The notes under the pieces are model-generated. The model did no database searches. It worked only from the letters and a program-made list of their open reading frames with translations, and was not told the origin of the DNA. Source: an uncultured Lachnospiraceae bacterium (GTDB lineage: Bacteria; Bacillota; Clostridia; Lachnospirales; Lachnospiraceae). From it: 59,622 bases of DNA. This document shows positions 1-9,282 of this stretch, piece after piece. The DNA is taken from NCBI GenBank assembly GCA_947164605.1, contig CAMUXE010000015.1, positions 1-59,622 on the forward strand, given 5' to 3'. Made by a program: the position numbers and the translations under genes. Each line of letters starts with the position of its first letter. Position 1 is the first letter of the stretch.

Positions 1-55
1 CTGGGCGTGTTCGGGACTTGCACCCGTTAGAGCGCGCCCATGGCGCGCAAACTCA
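1..55. other. GC-rich left edge, unassigned
   Basis: This short stretch is much richer in G and C than the rest of the window. It contains a 7-bp inverted repeat with a 3-base loop (32-48) and, next to it, a 4-bp stem with a 7-base loop (CGGG/CCCG, about 12-26). A plus-strand frame open from base 1 ends at TAG 28-30. It could be the 3' end of a gene, an insertion element or a structured RNA cut by the window edge; I cannot tell which. Confidence 0.25.
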
Positions 56-56
56 G

Positions 57-96
57 AAAAGGCTGTGAGAAGCATTGCACTTCCCACAGCCTTTAC
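57..96 (-). terminator. Rho-independent terminator of hup
   Basis: On the minus strand a 15-bp stem (AAAGGCTGTG... / ...CACAGCCTTT, one G-T wobble) with a 7-base loop ends in T residues. It lies 38 bases beyond the HU stop codon. Confidence 0.85.
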
Positions 97-133
97 TTTT
101 ACGTTGTAGCAATATTCAATAATTTATATTAAA

Positions 134-421
134 TTACTTCTTCTTTGTAGCGTTTACAACGTCCTTAAGAGCCTTACCAGCTCTGAACTTTGGAGCCTTG
201 CAAGCAGGGATCTTAATAGCCTTGCCTGTCTGTGGGTTCTTACCAGTTCTAGCAGCTCTCTTTGTTACTTCGAATGTACCGAAGCCAATAAGCTGAACCT
301 TCTCACCCTTCTTAAGCTCTTCAGAAACAACATCGATAAGTGCCTTAAGAGCCTTCTCGCTATCCTTCTTTGTAAGTTCTGTCTTCTCAGCGATAGCTGC
401 AACTAATTCTGTCTTGTTCAT
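134..421 (-). CDS. hup: DNA-binding protein HU
   Basis: This 95-residue protein is a histone-like HU/IHF-family nucleoid protein. It binds and bends DNA as a dimer. The whole sequence fits: N-terminal [12 protein letters not shown], the helix-turn region, and the family signature GFGTFEV followed by the DNA-binding arm [12 protein letters not shown] around residues 47-70. The tail is lysine-rich. The start has a good GGGAGA ribosome binding site. The gene is monocistronic, with its own near-consensus promoter (472-500) and a strong terminator (57-96), as expected for an abundant protein. A small inverted repeat (TTGGC/GCCAA, 451-464) sits in the leader. Only one HU gene is visible here; length is standard. 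Confidence 0.97.
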   Translation of the reverse strand: MNKTELVAAIAEKTELTKKDSEKALKALIDVVSEELKKGEKVQLIGFGTFEVTKRAARTGKNPQTGKAIKIPACKAPKFRAGKALKDVVNATKKK

Positions 422-471
422 TGCAAATTCTCCCTAATGATATATATTTATTGGCTTTTGCCAACAGTTAA

Positions 472-500
472 TATATAAACTTAAGTGCATCATTTGTCAA
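472..500 (-). promoter_or_regulatory. Promoter of hup
   Basis: The minus strand shows TTGACA (495-500), a 17-base spacer and TATATA (472-477), almost a perfect housekeeping sigma promoter. It lies about 50 bases upstream of the HU start. Confidence 0.85.
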
Positions 501-620
501 TACGAAATCCGCATATTTATCACATCTTTAGCACTTTTTGACACAAAAATGGCTTATTTAAGCCTTTCATAATGCTATTTTTGTTAAAAATGCCCACTAA
601 ATCTAGCTTGCTAATATGCA

Positions 621-657
621 AAAAAACATCAGGCCTCTTAAAAGCCTGATGTTTTTT
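621..657 (-). terminator. Terminator of ilvE
   Basis: A stem of ACATCAGGC/GCCTGATGT with a 9-base loop is flanked by A and T runs, so it could stop transcription in both directions. It lies downstream of the aminotransferase stop. The stretch 658-764 between them is AT-rich and holds short repeats with AAAGCTCTAA-like and AAGCCTCAA words but no gene. Confidence 0.85.
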
Positions 658-764
658 ATAAGCAAAACGCTTAAAATTTCAATAATTTTTAATGCTGTAA
701 AGCTTTAATGATTCGAAAGCTCTAAAGCCTCAATAATTTGAAAATTTGAATTTCAATAAATCAA

Positions 765-1793
765 TTAGTTAATCTCGTGAATCCAGCCTTCTGGAGCTTC
801 GATATTTCCTGCCTGAATACCTGTAAGAGTATCGTAAAGCTTCTTGATTACTGGGCCAACCTCTTCCATACCACTTGGGAAGTTGATTTCATTGCCGTGA
901 TCAAAGATTCTGCCTACTGGTGAGATAACAGCTGCTGTTCCGCAAAGACCACACTCAGCAAAATCCTTAACTTCATCATATCTTACTGGTCTGTGCTCAA
1001 CCTTCATGCCACAGTACTTCTCAGCAACTGTAACGATTGAACGACGTGTGATTGAAGGTAAGATTGAATCTGACTTTGGAGTAACAAGATTTCCATCTTT
1101 TGTGATGAAGATAATGTTAGCACCACCTGTCTCCTCTACATAAGTTCTTGTAGCTGGATCAAGGTACATATTATCTGCATATCCCTCATTGTGAGCGATT
1201 ACGATTGGGTGTAAGCTCATAGCATAGTTAAGACCAGCCTTGATGTTACCTGTTCCGTGAGGTGCTGCACGATCAAAATCAGGAACCTTGATCTGTACTG
1301 GCTTTGCACCACCCTTGAAGTAAGGGCCTACAGGTGTTACAAGAATTCTGAACTGATATTCGTCTGCTGGCTTAACACCGATAACGGCATTGCTACCAAA
1401 CATGTATGGACGGATATAAAGTGTAGCGCCTGAACCATATGGTGGAACCCAAGCTTCATTAGCCTTTACGACCTTCTCTACAGCCTCGAGGAACTTCTCA
1501 ACTGGATACTCAGGCATCTCAAGTCTCTTACAAGAATCAGCCATTCTCTGAGCGTTGAGGTCAGGTCTAAATGTAACGATCTTGCCTTCCTTTGTTGTGT
1601 AAGCCTTAAGGCCTTCAAAACAAGACTGAGAATACTGTAAGACACCAGCGCACTCGTTAATCTGGATTGTGTGATCCTTTGTAAGAGTTCCCTCATCCCA
1701 CTTTCCATCTTTGTAATTTGATACAAAGCTGTAATCTGTCTCCATGTAGCCAAATCCAAGGCTAGACCAATCGATATCTTTCTTTTCTACCAT
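765..1793 (-). CDS. ilvE: Branched-chain amino acid aminotransferase
   Basis: This pyridoxal-phosphate fold-type IV enzyme transfers amino groups between glutamate and the 2-oxo acids of leucine, isoleucine and valine. It is the last step of branched-chain amino acid synthesis and the first of breakdown, in the cytoplasm. Length is about 342 residues. The lysine in GTGNIKAGLNYA is the expected cofactor lysine, followed by the family stretch YVEETGGANI. A longer frame begins at GTG 1811, but that codon lies in the ribosome binding site (GAAAGGAAG). The ATG at 1793 is seven bases from the AGGAAG core and is the better start. It has its own promoter (1858-1886) and terminator. It resembles the class II (mammalian-type) BCAT group common in Firmicutes. 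Confidence 0.93.
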   Translation of the reverse strand: MVEKKDIDWSSLGFGYMETDYSFVSNYKDGKWDEGTLTKDHTIQINECAGVLQYSQSCFEGLKAYTTKEGKIVTFRPDLNAQRMADSCKRLEMPEYPVEKFLEAVEKVVKANEAWVPPYGSGATLYIRPYMFGSNAVIGVKPADEYQFRILVTPVGPYFKGGAKPVQIKVPDFDRAAPHGTGNIKAGLNYAMSLHPIVIAHNEGYADNMYLDPATRTYVEETGGANIIFITKDGNLVTPKSDSILPSITRRSIVTVAEKYCGMKVEHRPVRYDEVKDFAECGLCGTAAVISPVGRIFDHGNEINFPSGMEEVGPVIKKLYDTLTGIQAGNIEAPEGWIHEIN

Positions 1794-1857
1794 AGTGACG
1801 CTTCCTTTCACGTTTTAAATATTGGATTGCTTTCTTTTCCCGCAATTCTTAGCGATA

Positions 1858-1886
1858 ATTTTAACTCTATTAAAGAATTAAGTCAA
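1858..1886 (-). promoter_or_regulatory. Promoter of ilvE
   Basis: TTGACT (1881-1886), a 17-base spacer and TAAAAT (1858-1863) on the minus strand, upstream of a leader of about 65 bases. I saw no T-box or leucine-rich leader peptide in that leader. Confidence 0.7.
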
Positions 1887-1915
1887 CAAAGCCACTTTAA
1901 TTTTGTAAGTATTTT

Positions 1916-1954
1916 TCAAAAAAGAGTCCAAAAGTATTTAAACCTTTTGGACTC
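1916..1954 (-). terminator. Terminator of the aldolase-family gene
   Basis: An 11-bp stem (GAGTCCAAAAG/CTTTTGGACTC) followed by a run of T on the minus strand, 90 bases downstream of the gene ending at 2046. Confidence 0.85.
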
Positions 1955-2045
1955 ACTTTAAAAAATTATTCTAACTTCAATAATTTGGCCTAAATTAGGC
2001 ATTTAACTCTTATGTCAAATCCAGGAAATAAGCTAATAAATCATA

Positions 2046-3017
2046 TTAATCTCTATCAAGAATCTGCTGATAGAATGTCTTGTAATCTGTTCTGCCTTCA
2101 TTGGTGAATGCTATAGCTGTTCTAGGATGCTGATTCTGCTGTCCTGTAATAGCATACTGTACATCAGGTCCCCATACATGCTCTTTAGAGAGTGGCAGCA
2201 TGTCCTTCTCAAGAAAAGAATACACAGGATTGAGATTGTACTTAGGATTTCTAAGGAAGCCAAGTAAGAGCTCAAGTCTGCAGTTACCAGCTCCTCGTCC
2301 CATTCCCATCATAGTTGCATCAAGAAGTGATGCTCCTACGCTACAAGCCTCAATAGTATTGGCATAAGCAAGTCTCTGGTTATCATGAGCATGTATACCT
2401 ACCTTTTTGCCAAATGTCTCGCCAACCTTTAAATACTTATCGACAAGTCCTCTGATCTGCTCAGGATAAAGAGCACCATAGCTATCTGAAACATATACTG
2501 TGTCAGCCTTGCTCTCTGCTATAAGAGAAAGAGCTATATTGATGTCCTCCATTGTTGCTGTAGAGATTGCCATTATATTTAAAGTTGTCTCATAGCCCAT
2601 ATCTGAACAGTAGTTGACCATCTCAACAGCAGCTGGGATAGTATTGATATAAGTTGCAACCCTTATCATATCTATAACGCTCTCGCTCTTAGGTCCTATA
2701 TCTTTTCTGAAATCACATCTGCCAACATCAGCCATAACACTGATTTTTGTGTCTGTGTTATTTTCACCAACAATAGCTCTGATATCTTCTTCATTACAGA
2801 ACTTCCACTTGCCAAAACTGTTGACATCAAAGATTTCCTTTGAAGCCTTGTAACCAAACTCTATATAATCGACACCTGCGGCTACATCCGCCTCGTAAAG
2901 GTTCTTGACGAACTCATCAGTAAAGTAAAAATCATTGATTAAGCCACCGTCTCTGATTGTACAATCAACCACCTTGATATCTGGTCTGTAAGATACTAAT
3001 TCACCCTTTTTTTCCAT
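2046..3017 (-). CDS. HMGL/DmpG-like aldolase domain protein
   Basis: This 323-residue cytoplasmic protein has the TIM-barrel fold of the HMG-CoA lyase / 4-hydroxy-2-oxovalerate aldolase family. These enzymes make or break carbon-carbon bonds with a divalent metal. The N-terminal strand reads VVDCTIRDGG (usually DxTLRDG) and the metal-binding histidine motif is GIHAHDNQRLA near residue 210. No homocitrate- or isopropylmalate-synthase C-terminal domain is present, so it is not LeuA. Related stand-alone proteins occur in many anaerobes, sometimes with polysaccharide genes, and their substrate is unknown to me. The start has AGGAG eight bases upstream. It lies behind ilvE but with its own terminator, so no operon is implied. 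Confidence 0.75.
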   Translation of the reverse strand: MEKKGELVSYRPDIKVVDCTIRDGGLINDFYFTDEFVKNLYEADVAAGVDYIEFGYKASKEIFDVNSFGKWKFCNEEDIRAIVGENNTDTKISVMADVGRCDFRKDIGPKSESVIDMIRVATYINTIPAAVEMVNYCSDMGYETTLNIMAISTATMEDINIALSLIAESKADTVYVSDSYGALYPEQIRGLVDKYLKVGETFGKKVGIHAHDNQRLAYANTIEACSVGASLLDATMMGMGRGAGNCRLELLLGFLRNPKYNLNPVYSFLEKDMLPLSKEHVWGPDVQYAITGQQNQHPRTAIAFTNEGRTDYKTFYQQILDRD

Positions 3018-3068
3018 CTTTAAAAACTCCTTGTCTGCTCTAGCGCCATCTATATCCTATTACTTAAA

Positions 3069-3179
3069 GCCTGAGTCCTTTTTATGCTCAATGAGGCTTG
3101 AGTCCTTTTTATGCTCACTTGCGGCCTGAGCCCACTTTGGGCTTGAGCCCTTTTAATGCTCACTTGAAATTCAAGCCCC
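3069..3179. repeat. Imperfect tandem repeats with CTTGAGTCC / TTCAAGCC core
   Basis: Four to five degenerate units of roughly 17-28 bases. Each begins with CCTGAG or CTTGAG followed by TCC/CCC, and most go on to a TTTTATGCTCA-like segment. The region 3018-3368 shows no credible gene. A 63-codon frame here only reads through the repeats. The same core words recur in intergenic arrays near 21.5 and 28.5 kb. Confidence 0.7.
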
Positions 3180-3379
3180 AATAGCTTTTTGCAGATAATA
3201 GCATATAGCATATGATGTGTCACATTATTTGCAATCATCAAGATCCAACAAATAATTTATTGCATTATGTGTAATTACCAAAATCAAACACACAATGTAT
3301 CGCATTATCGCTTTGACGCATTTACGCTTTAATGTACTAAATTGGGTTTATTATAACAAAGGCATCCCCCCCTGTCAAG

Positions 3380-3410
3380 AAAAAAAATCCCAGAAGCACA
3401 AGCTTCAGGG
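3380..3410 (-). terminator. Terminator of the 3413-4470 gene pair
   Basis: A 9-bp stem with one mismatch (CCCTGAAGC/GCTTCTGGG, loop TTGT) runs straight into eight T residues on the minus strand, directly after the stop at 3413. Confidence 0.75.
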
Positions 3411-3412
3411 TA

Positions 3413-3658
3413 TCACCAATTAACCTTTTGGTCCTTATGGGTAAAATTCTTAAGTTGGGATGAAAAAGCTTCTTCCTTGCCCTTATAGTAAGCAACTTGC
3501 TTATCATTCAGCTTTCCATTCTCAAGCAAGTCTTTAAAGCTATTTTCAAAATCCTTAAAAGCGGCCTGAGCCTCATCTTTGTAATTGTTCTCAAGATTAT
3601 TGCTGACCTTGGCTATAAGCTCATCAAGCTCAAGGTTCTTTTTTCTAAATCCAAACAT
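3413..3658 (-). CDS. Small hypothetical protein, helical and charged
   Basis: I do not recognise this 81-residue protein. After a basic start (MFGFRKKN) it looks fully alpha-helical and rich in Lys, Glu and Asn, with no signal or membrane segment, so it is probably cytoplasmic. It lies 11 bases behind the methyltransferase gene, with a GGAGGGGCC-type ribosome binding site in between, and both share one terminator. They are probably co-transcribed. No cysteine or metal motif gives a hint of function. Confidence 0.6.
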   Translation of the reverse strand: MFGFRKKNLELDELIAKVSNNLENNYKDEAQAAFKDFENSFKDLLENGKLNDKQVAYYKGKEEAFSSQLKNFTHKDQKVNW

Positions 3659-3669
3659 AGGCCCCTCCT

Positions 3670-4470
3670 TTAAAGAGATTTTCTTAATATATCAACAATG
3701 TGAGATCCAGCTCCAAGAAGCTCCTTTCTTTCACATATTGCAAGCTGATAATCAATAAAGTACTTAAACTCCTCGTCATCTAGCTTATTGAGGTAAGGCC
3801 TTATATAATCGGCCGCTCCATCTGCAGAGATGATAAGGTCTCTCTCAAGCTGACATGCATCTCTAATTCTATCTATGTCCTCAAGTCTGACATAGTCGTA
3901 AAGGTCACTAGGCTTGTTCCTGGTGTGGAAATCCTCATCAAGCCTGCCATCAGCAATAACTTCAAGAATGTGCTTCTCCTTAAAAGCATAGCTTATAACA
4001 CTGTATTCATTCATAACATAGGCTACAAGTATATAACCGCCCTTCTTGACTACTCTCTTAGCCTCTGACAGGGCCTTAACCTTGTCATCATCTCCGAAGA
4101 GATGGTACATTGGGCCAAAAACCAAGACCAGGTCAAAACTCTCGTCGTTAAAGCGCTTAAGTTTCATAGCATTGCCCTGATACGCCTTAACTGAGCTCTT
4201 CTTAGCCTTAAGCAGGCCTAAATTGTGCTTTACAAGTTCAAGCGCAGTCACGTCATATCCCATGTCAGCAAGAGCTACAGAATACCTGCCTGTTCCAGCC
4301 CCCACATCAAGAATCTTAATATCTTCCGGACTCTTAGACTTGTCCTCAGCTATCCTATCAAGATATTTCTTAATATAGGTCATGGAGACAGCAAACTCCA
4401 CCTGTCCATGCCTTGAATTAAGTCTCTTTTCCTCATTAAATTTATTGTAATAAGCCTCAAGCTCGGTCAT
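3670..4470 (-). CDS. SAM-dependent methyltransferase (class I)
   Basis: This protein of about 266 residues has a seven-strand Rossmann methyltransferase domain. Motif I is ILDVGAGTGRYS (near residue 53), then the acidic strand end VTALEL, and motif IV FDLVLVFGPMYHL. This places it in the UbiE/Methyltransf_11 group acting on small molecules or proteins; the substrate cannot be told. ATG codons at 4485, 4473 and 4470 are possible starts. Only 4470 has a Shine-Dalgarno (AAGG) at normal distance, and MTELEAYYNKF looks like the natural beginning. It heads a two-gene unit with the small protein at 3413-3658. Confidence 0.8.
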   Translation of the reverse strand: MTELEAYYNKFNEEKRLNSRHGQVEFAVSMTYIKKYLDRIAEDKSKSPEDIKILDVGAGTGRYSVALADMGYDVTALELVKHNLGLLKAKKSSVKAYQGNAMKLKRFNDESFDLVLVFGPMYHLFGDDDKVKALSEAKRVVKKGGYILVAYVMNEYSVISYAFKEKHILEVIADGRLDEDFHTRNKPSDLYDYVRLEDIDRIRDACQLERDLIISADGAADYIRPYLNKLDDEEFKYFIDYQLAICERKELLGAGSHIVDILRKSL

Positions 4471-4562
4471 CATAAGCCTTGTCATCCTTTTCTAATCATC
4501 TTTTTTAAGATGATTTATTTGCCCTCAGGCCTAGATAAGCCTAAATCAGCATTTATCTCACT

Positions 4563-5120
4563 TTAAAAGAATTTGTGCAACACATTTCGGCGAATGTATA
4601 GAAATGTGTACTCTTCTCCCTTTTCAGCGAGCATCACTAAGAGCTTGTACAAAAGCTCATCAGTCTTTTCTTCAATCATGTAGCTTCCACGGCCTTTAAG
4701 GTAGTATTCAAGCGAGTCTGAGTCCTTGTAATTTTCCCTGTTATAAGCCTTGCTGGCCGCTACTCTATCGCAGAACATCTCAACTATATACTTTTTAGGC
4801 ATTTTAAAGCCACGCATTCCTGCAGACTCAGCACCTGCATAATCAATCCAGTACTCGTAGTGGTGCTTATTTCTGCCCTTGTGATGAAGCCAGGATGTAG
4901 ACACTCCACAAGCCTCTCTCTGAGCATTGTTAGGGCTTCTATTGCCCTGATAATACTTTACTCCCGGCCAGAACTCTATAGGAGAAAATTTTGATAAATC
5001 ATGCACTATGCCCTGATAGTACAAGCCACAAGCAAAACAATTCTTCATAACATTGTACTTATGAAATAAGACAGTTCTTGTGTGCCCTATTAAATTATAT
5101 AACAATTTTTCTGCTGTCAT
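4563..5120 (-). CDS. DUF5662 family protein
   Basis: This 185-residue protein matches a family of unknown function common in Clostridia. Visible features are HKYNV near residue 20, the histidine-aspartate pair HDLSKF, then EFWPGVKYYQGNRSPN and a HHKGRNKHHYEYW stretch. The many histidines suggest a metal site, possibly of the HD-hydrolase kind, but that is inference. The start has AGGAGG four bases upstream. It is separated from the methyltransferase by about 90 bases and from glyA by 200 bases that hold only AT-rich DNA and the glyA terminator. Confidence 0.75.
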   Translation of the reverse strand: MTAEKLLYNLIGHTRTVLFHKYNVMKNCFACGLYYQGIVHDLSKFSPIEFWPGVKYYQGNRSPNNAQREACGVSTSWLHHKGRNKHHYEYWIDYAGAESAGMRGFKMPKKYIVEMFCDRVAASKAYNRENYKDSDSLEYYLKGRGSYMIEEKTDELLYKLLVMLAEKGEEYTFLYIRRNVLHKFF

Positions 5121-5229
5121 AAAGCCTCCTAAAGACTGTGTTGAAAAAGGTATAGCAAAAAGAAAATGATCAAAATTAATATGATTATAATGACTAAAAT
5201 GAAAATAATCAAAATCAAAAGACTGTATA

Positions 5230-5268
5230 GTAAAAACTGCCGGTCAAGCCTAAACTTGCCGGCAGTAA
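5230..5268 (-). terminator. Terminator of glyA
   Basis: ACTGCCGG/CCGGCAGT plus an inner CAAG/CTTG (one bulge), then five T on the minus strand. Found 57 bases after the glyA stop. Confidence 0.8.
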
Positions 5269-5324
5269 AAATACAATTATACTATTTTTTTATTTATCAA
5301 TTAATAATAATCGAATATCTCTTC

Positions 5325-6560
5325 TTACTCGTAAAGTGGGTACTTATCTGTAAGACCCTTAACGATCTCGATAGCCTTAGCCTGATTGTTGTCATCTACG
5401 CAAAGAGCGATAGCCTCAGCAACTAAGTCCATATCAGCCTCATTGAAGCCTCTTGTTGTTACAGCTGGAGAACCAAGTCTTAAACCACTTGTAACGAATG
5501 GAGATGCTGGATCATTAGGAATTGTGTTCTTGTTAGCTGTGATATTAGCAGCATCAAGAAGCTTCTCAACTTCCTTTCCAGTCTTACCCTTGCTGATAAG
5601 GTTAACAAGCATAAGATGATTGTCTGTACCGCCAGAAACGATATCAAATCCTCTGTTCTGAAGACCCTTGCAAAGAGCTGCAGCATTGCTAACGATATTC
5701 TTAGCATATGTCTTGAACTCTAGCTCTAAAGCCTCCTTGAAACATACAGCCTTACCTGCGATTACGTGCATAAGAGGGCCACCCTGAACGCCTGGGAATA
5801 CAGCCTTGTTGAGCTTGTGCTCATCAGCGAACTCCTGGCTAGAGAGGATAAGACCACCTCTTGGTCCACGAAGAGTCTTATGTGTAGTTGTTGTTACAAC
5901 GTGTGCATATGGGAATGGGCTTGGGTGCTGACCACCAGCAACAAGACCAGCAATGTGAGCCATATCAACGAAGAGGTAAGCACCTACTTCATCAGCGATC
6001 TCTCTGAACTTCTTGAAATCAAGTGTTCTAGCATAAGCAGAAGCACCAGCGATGATCATCTTTGGCTTGCACTCCTTAGCAATTCTTAAAACTTCATCAT
6101 AATCGATGAATCCTTCTGGTGTAACACCGTAAGGAACGATATTGAAATAATTACCAGAAACATTAGCGCTTGAACCGTGTGAAAGGTGTCCACCACAGTC
6201 AAGGCTCATGCCCATAATTGTATCGCCAGGATTACATAATGCATAGAAAACCTCGAAGTTAGCCTGTGCACCAGAATGTGGCTGAACATTTGCATATGTG
6301 CATCCGAAGAGCTCCTTAGCTCTCTCTCTAGCAAGATCCTCAACAACATCTACGTATTCGCAACCACCGTAATATCTGTGGCCTGGGTAACCCTCAGCGT
6401 ACTTATTTGTAAGAACGCTGCCCATAGCTGCCATAACAGCCTTACTAACAAGGTTCTCAGATGCGATTAACTCAATGTGAGTTCTCTGTCTTGTGAGTTC
6501 GTCTTCCATAGCCTTTGCAAGAGCAGGATCATAATTCTTTACTTCATCGAATGAAAACAT
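5325..6560 (-). CDS. glyA: Serine hydroxymethyltransferase
   Basis: This enzyme converts serine and tetrahydrofolate to glycine and 5,10-methylene-tetrahydrofolate, the main source of one-carbon units, in the cytoplasm. The protein is 411 residues, normal for the family. Recognisable blocks are [37 protein letters not shown], the cofactor-binding lysine in [15 protein letters not shown], and FPGVQGGP. The start has GGAGG at good distance. It is monocistronic, with a promoter at 6654-6682, a leader of about 85 bases and its own terminator. Confidence 0.97.
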   Translation of the reverse strand: MFSFDEVKNYDPALAKAMEDELTRQRTHIELIASENLVSKAVMAAMGSVLTNKYAEGYPGHRYYGGCEYVDVVEDLARERAKELFGCTYANVQPHSGAQANFEVFYALCNPGDTIMGMSLDCGGHLSHGSSANVSGNYFNIVPYGVTPEGFIDYDEVLRIAKECKPKMIIAGASAYARTLDFKKFREIADEVGAYLFVDMAHIAGLVAGGQHPSPFPYAHVVTTTTHKTLRGPRGGLILSSQEFADEHKLNKAVFPGVQGGPLMHVIAGKAVCFKEALELEFKTYAKNIVSNAAALCKGLQNRGFDIVSGGTDNHLMLVNLISKGKTGKEVEKLLDAANITANKNTIPNDPASPFVTSGLRLGSPAVTTRGFNEADMDLVAEAIALCVDDNNQAKAIEIVKGLTDKYPLYE

Positions 6561-6653
6561 ATCTACCTCCAGTAATAAAATAAACTATTTTTGCATCAAT
6601 TTATTTCACAGCAAATTAATGAACAAATGTGCGTCATAGACACACACTTAATT

Positions 6654-6682
6654 ATAATACAGTTATCTAGACCTAAAGTCAA
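6654..6682 (-). promoter_or_regulatory. Promoter of glyA
   Basis: TTGACT (6677-6682), a 17-base spacer and TATTAT (6654-6659) on the minus strand. The leader of about 85 bases shows no riboswitch that I recognise. Confidence 0.65.
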
Positions 6683-6756
6683 TTAAATATTGTAAATTAA
6701 AAAAAATCTAGTCGCCCTATTCTTTAAACTTATCAAATGATAAGCCCAAATATAAG

Positions 6757-6793
6757 TCTACCTCACACAGCTGATTGGCATGTGTGAGGTAGA
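6757..6793 (-). terminator. Terminator-like hairpin after the chemoreceptor gene
   Basis: A stem of about 11-12 bp (TCTACCTCACAC/GTGTGAGGTAGA). The T-rich tail is better on the plus side (TATTTTT) than on the minus side, so termination of the minus-strand gene is likely but not certain. Confidence 0.55.
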
Positions 6794-6826
6794 TATTTTT
6801 AATCTCTTAATTTAAGTCATAAATCA

Positions 6827-9190
6827 TCAAATCTTAAATCTATTGATTGAATCAGACAAATTCTTAGAATTCTCAGAAAGCTTCTCAGATGCATTGTTGA
6901 GCTCTTCAACCTGAGCGAGCTGCTTGTTGGCAGTCTCTGTAACCTGCTCAGATGCGGCAGCTGTCTCTTCAGATACAGCTGATATGCTCTGAATTGCATC
7001 GATAGTCTGAATCTTAGCTTCTGAAATATCGTCAACTCCGCTGATAATCTTGTTGAGATTCTCAACCAACTCCTCGAACTGGCCCTGAATAGAGGCAAAT
7101 ACTTTCTCTGCGCTTGCAAGTGACTGGTTCTGAGTCTCTACAACTCCCTCAGCCTTCATTGCTATTGCAACAGTATCGTTGGTCTTCTCATCGATATCCT
7201 CGATAATTTTTCTAATCTCATTAGCTGATGCAGAAGACTGCTCAGCAAGTTTTCTAATCTCTTCAGCTACAACAGCAAAGCCTCTTCCAGCCTCACCTGC
7301 TCTGGCAGCCTCAATTGAAGCATTGAGAGATAAGAGGTTTGTCTGGCTGGCAATATCATTGATAGCACCGATAATATTTACGATTGCCTTAGATGCCTCA
7401 CCAAGGGAATTAATCTCAGTAATAACCTTCTGAGTAATCTCAACAGTAGACTCAGCATCGGACTTTAACTCGACGATAGATGCCATACCTTCGTTAACAA
7501 TTGACTTTGTCTCATCAGCAATCTGGGCAATACGTGTCGAATTCTGAGACACAATATTGATCTTGTCTGAAAGGTTATCCATCTGAGTCAGGCAGTTCTC
7601 TGAATCTGTAGCCTGCTGTACAACACCCTTCTCGATTTCCTCGATAGCAATTGATATCTCCTTAGTTCCCTGTAAGAGGAGCTTAGCAGAATCTGCAACT
7701 GTGAGTGCTGAAGTATCTACCCTGTCAGATACATTCTTAGTCTCTGAAATAAGGTCATTAAACTGACCAACCATGGAATTTGCGCTCTTTCCAAGCACGG
7801 CAAATTCATCTTTGCCCTTAACTTCCATGCGTGTAGTCAAGTCTCCATCAGCAGCCTTTGCAAGTCCACTCATAATCTTCTTTATGGCAATTCCGATATT
7901 TGTGGCAAGTGCACCACCTACAAGAACTGCAACTATAAGTGTAAGGATAATCATTACTACTGAGAGATACTTGATTGCTGCAGCCTGAGATACAATAGTT
8001 GAATCAGGAATTATAGCAGCTACCATAAAGCCCTGGTCAGTTATTGAGTATATGAAGAGACTCTTCTTGCCGTTGAACTTAACGTAAGATGAACCCTTTT
8101 TCTCTCCTGACTCTAAGGCTGCCTTGTAAAAATCTGTATCATATATATACTTTTTTGACTCTTCAAGCTTTAAGTCTGGCGCTGTGATAATCTCACCACC
8201 ATCAGGAACTACAAGAGCCACAAGGCTGTTCTTACCAAAGTTAATATTACTTATCTTCTCATTGACCGAATCAACTGTCACATCAAAGAACATATAACCT
8301 ACGCCCTTTGAGTTATTGCCCATAATCTGTCTTGCGTAGCTGATTGAATAATCCTTGTTGACTTTAGTGTCAAGATATTCTCTGCTTGAAAGCCAAATAA
8401 AGCGAGACTGATCAATCTCTTTACCCTCGGCTGAAGCCTGCAGTTTCTCATACTCACCGCTAGCTTCAAGCTTTGATGTTGTAGTATTGATCGGCTTGCC
8501 TCTCTTACCTATCAGGTAAACGCCCTTTATGGACTTATTGCTCTGGGCTGTAGAAGAAACCTGTTTGCTGAGCTCAGAATACACATCAGAGTCAGTAACT
8601 GAATCTGTAATCGTTGAAGCGTAGTAAGACTTAACATTGGACGAATTGGCCAGGTCGTTAGCCTGAGACTCAACATTGCCAAAAAGAAGGGCATAATAAT
8701 CTGCTGTCTTCTCAACTGTGGTCTTTGAAGCCTCTGTAAAACTCTTAGTCAAAGCCTGGGATGCAGTTGTGTAAGAGACAACACCGAGTATGATAATCAA
8801 AATTACCGGTATAGCGAAGCCAGCTATAAGCTTAGCTCTGATAGGAATTCCAGCACTTAAGACATTGAGAGTGTTCTTAGTCTGATCTTGTGCCTTCTTC
8901 TTTATTGCTCCCTTATCAAGGCTTTTATTTCTTTTAGCCTTTGTCTTCTTAGGCTTTTGTTTTCCTGTCTCGACTCCTTGTTCTAGCTGAGTTTCAGCAC
9001 CAACCAAGTTTTCACTTTCTTGATTCAGCTGAGTTTCAGCTCCAATCACATTTAGGTCAAGACCCTCAGCAGGGCTTTTAGCCTTCTTTCTTTTCTTTGC
9101 AAACAAAGATTTACTCTTTGCTTTTTTTGCCTTTTTAGGCTTTTCTGAAACATTTACTCCATCTTTTGCATTAAGGTCATCACTCATCAT
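6827..9190 (-). CDS. Methyl-accepting chemotaxis protein with Cache sensor
   Basis: This 787-residue transmembrane receptor should sense an external small molecule and control the CheA kinase. In order it shows an N-terminal cytoplasmic stretch of about 110 residues and a first membrane helix ([14 protein letters not shown]). An extracellular dCache-like region of about 250 residues follows, then a second helix ([16 protein letters not shown]), a HAMP domain and the signalling coiled coil. The hairpin tip is conserved ([19 protein letters not shown]). The odd part is the N-terminus, which is very lysine-rich and contains a near-duplicated GAETQL segment before the first helix; most receptors have only a few residues there. 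No chemotaxis or flagellar genes lie nearby. AGGAGG precedes the tandem ATG start. Confidence 0.92.
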   Translation of the reverse strand: MMSDDLNAKDGVNVSEKPKKAKKAKSKSLFAKKRKKAKSPAEGLDLNVIGAETQLNQESENLVGAETQLEQGVETGKQKPKKTKAKRNKSLDKGAIKKKAQDQTKNTLNVLSAGIPIRAKLIAGFAIPVILIIILGVVSYTTASQALTKSFTEASKTTVEKTADYYALLFGNVESQANDLANSSNVKSYYASTITDSVTDSDVYSELSKQVSSTAQSNKSIKGVYLIGKRGKPINTTTSKLEASGEYEKLQASAEGKEIDQSRFIWLSSREYLDTKVNKDYSISYARQIMGNNSKGVGYMFFDVTVDSVNEKISNINFGKNSLVALVVPDGGEIITAPDLKLEESKKYIYDTDFYKAALESGEKKGSSYVKFNGKKSLFIYSITDQGFMVAAIIPDSTIVSQAAAIKYLSVVMIILTLIVAVLVGGALATNIGIAIKKIMSGLAKAADGDLTTRMEVKGKDEFAVLGKSANSMVGQFNDLISETKNVSDRVDTSALTVADSAKLLLQGTKEISIAIEEIEKGVVQQATDSENCLTQMDNLSDKINIVSQNSTRIAQIADETKSIVNEGMASIVELKSDAESTVEITQKVITEINSLGEASKAIVNIIGAINDIASQTNLLSLNASIEAARAGEAGRGFAVVAEEIRKLAEQSSASANEIRKIIEDIDEKTNDTVAIAMKAEGVVETQNQSLASAEKVFASIQGQFEELVENLNKIISGVDDISEAKIQTIDAIQSISAVSEETAAASEQVTETANKQLAQVEELNNASEKLSENSKNLSDSINRFKI

Positions 9191-9282
9191 ATCGGCCTCC
9201 TTGCCATAACATATAGTGTTATTTTAGTAAAATTCGTGGTTCCAAGTAACAGAAAGTCTTTGATTTTTTCTCATATTAGCTA

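Noticed and set aside
1-55. tRNA or group II intron fragment at the left edge
   Set aside because: The small stem-loops resemble such RNAs only loosely, and too little sequence is present for any call.
3050-3241. 63-codon frame with SIKRTQA repeats
   Set aside because: Only a reading of the intergenic repeat; no ribosome binding site.
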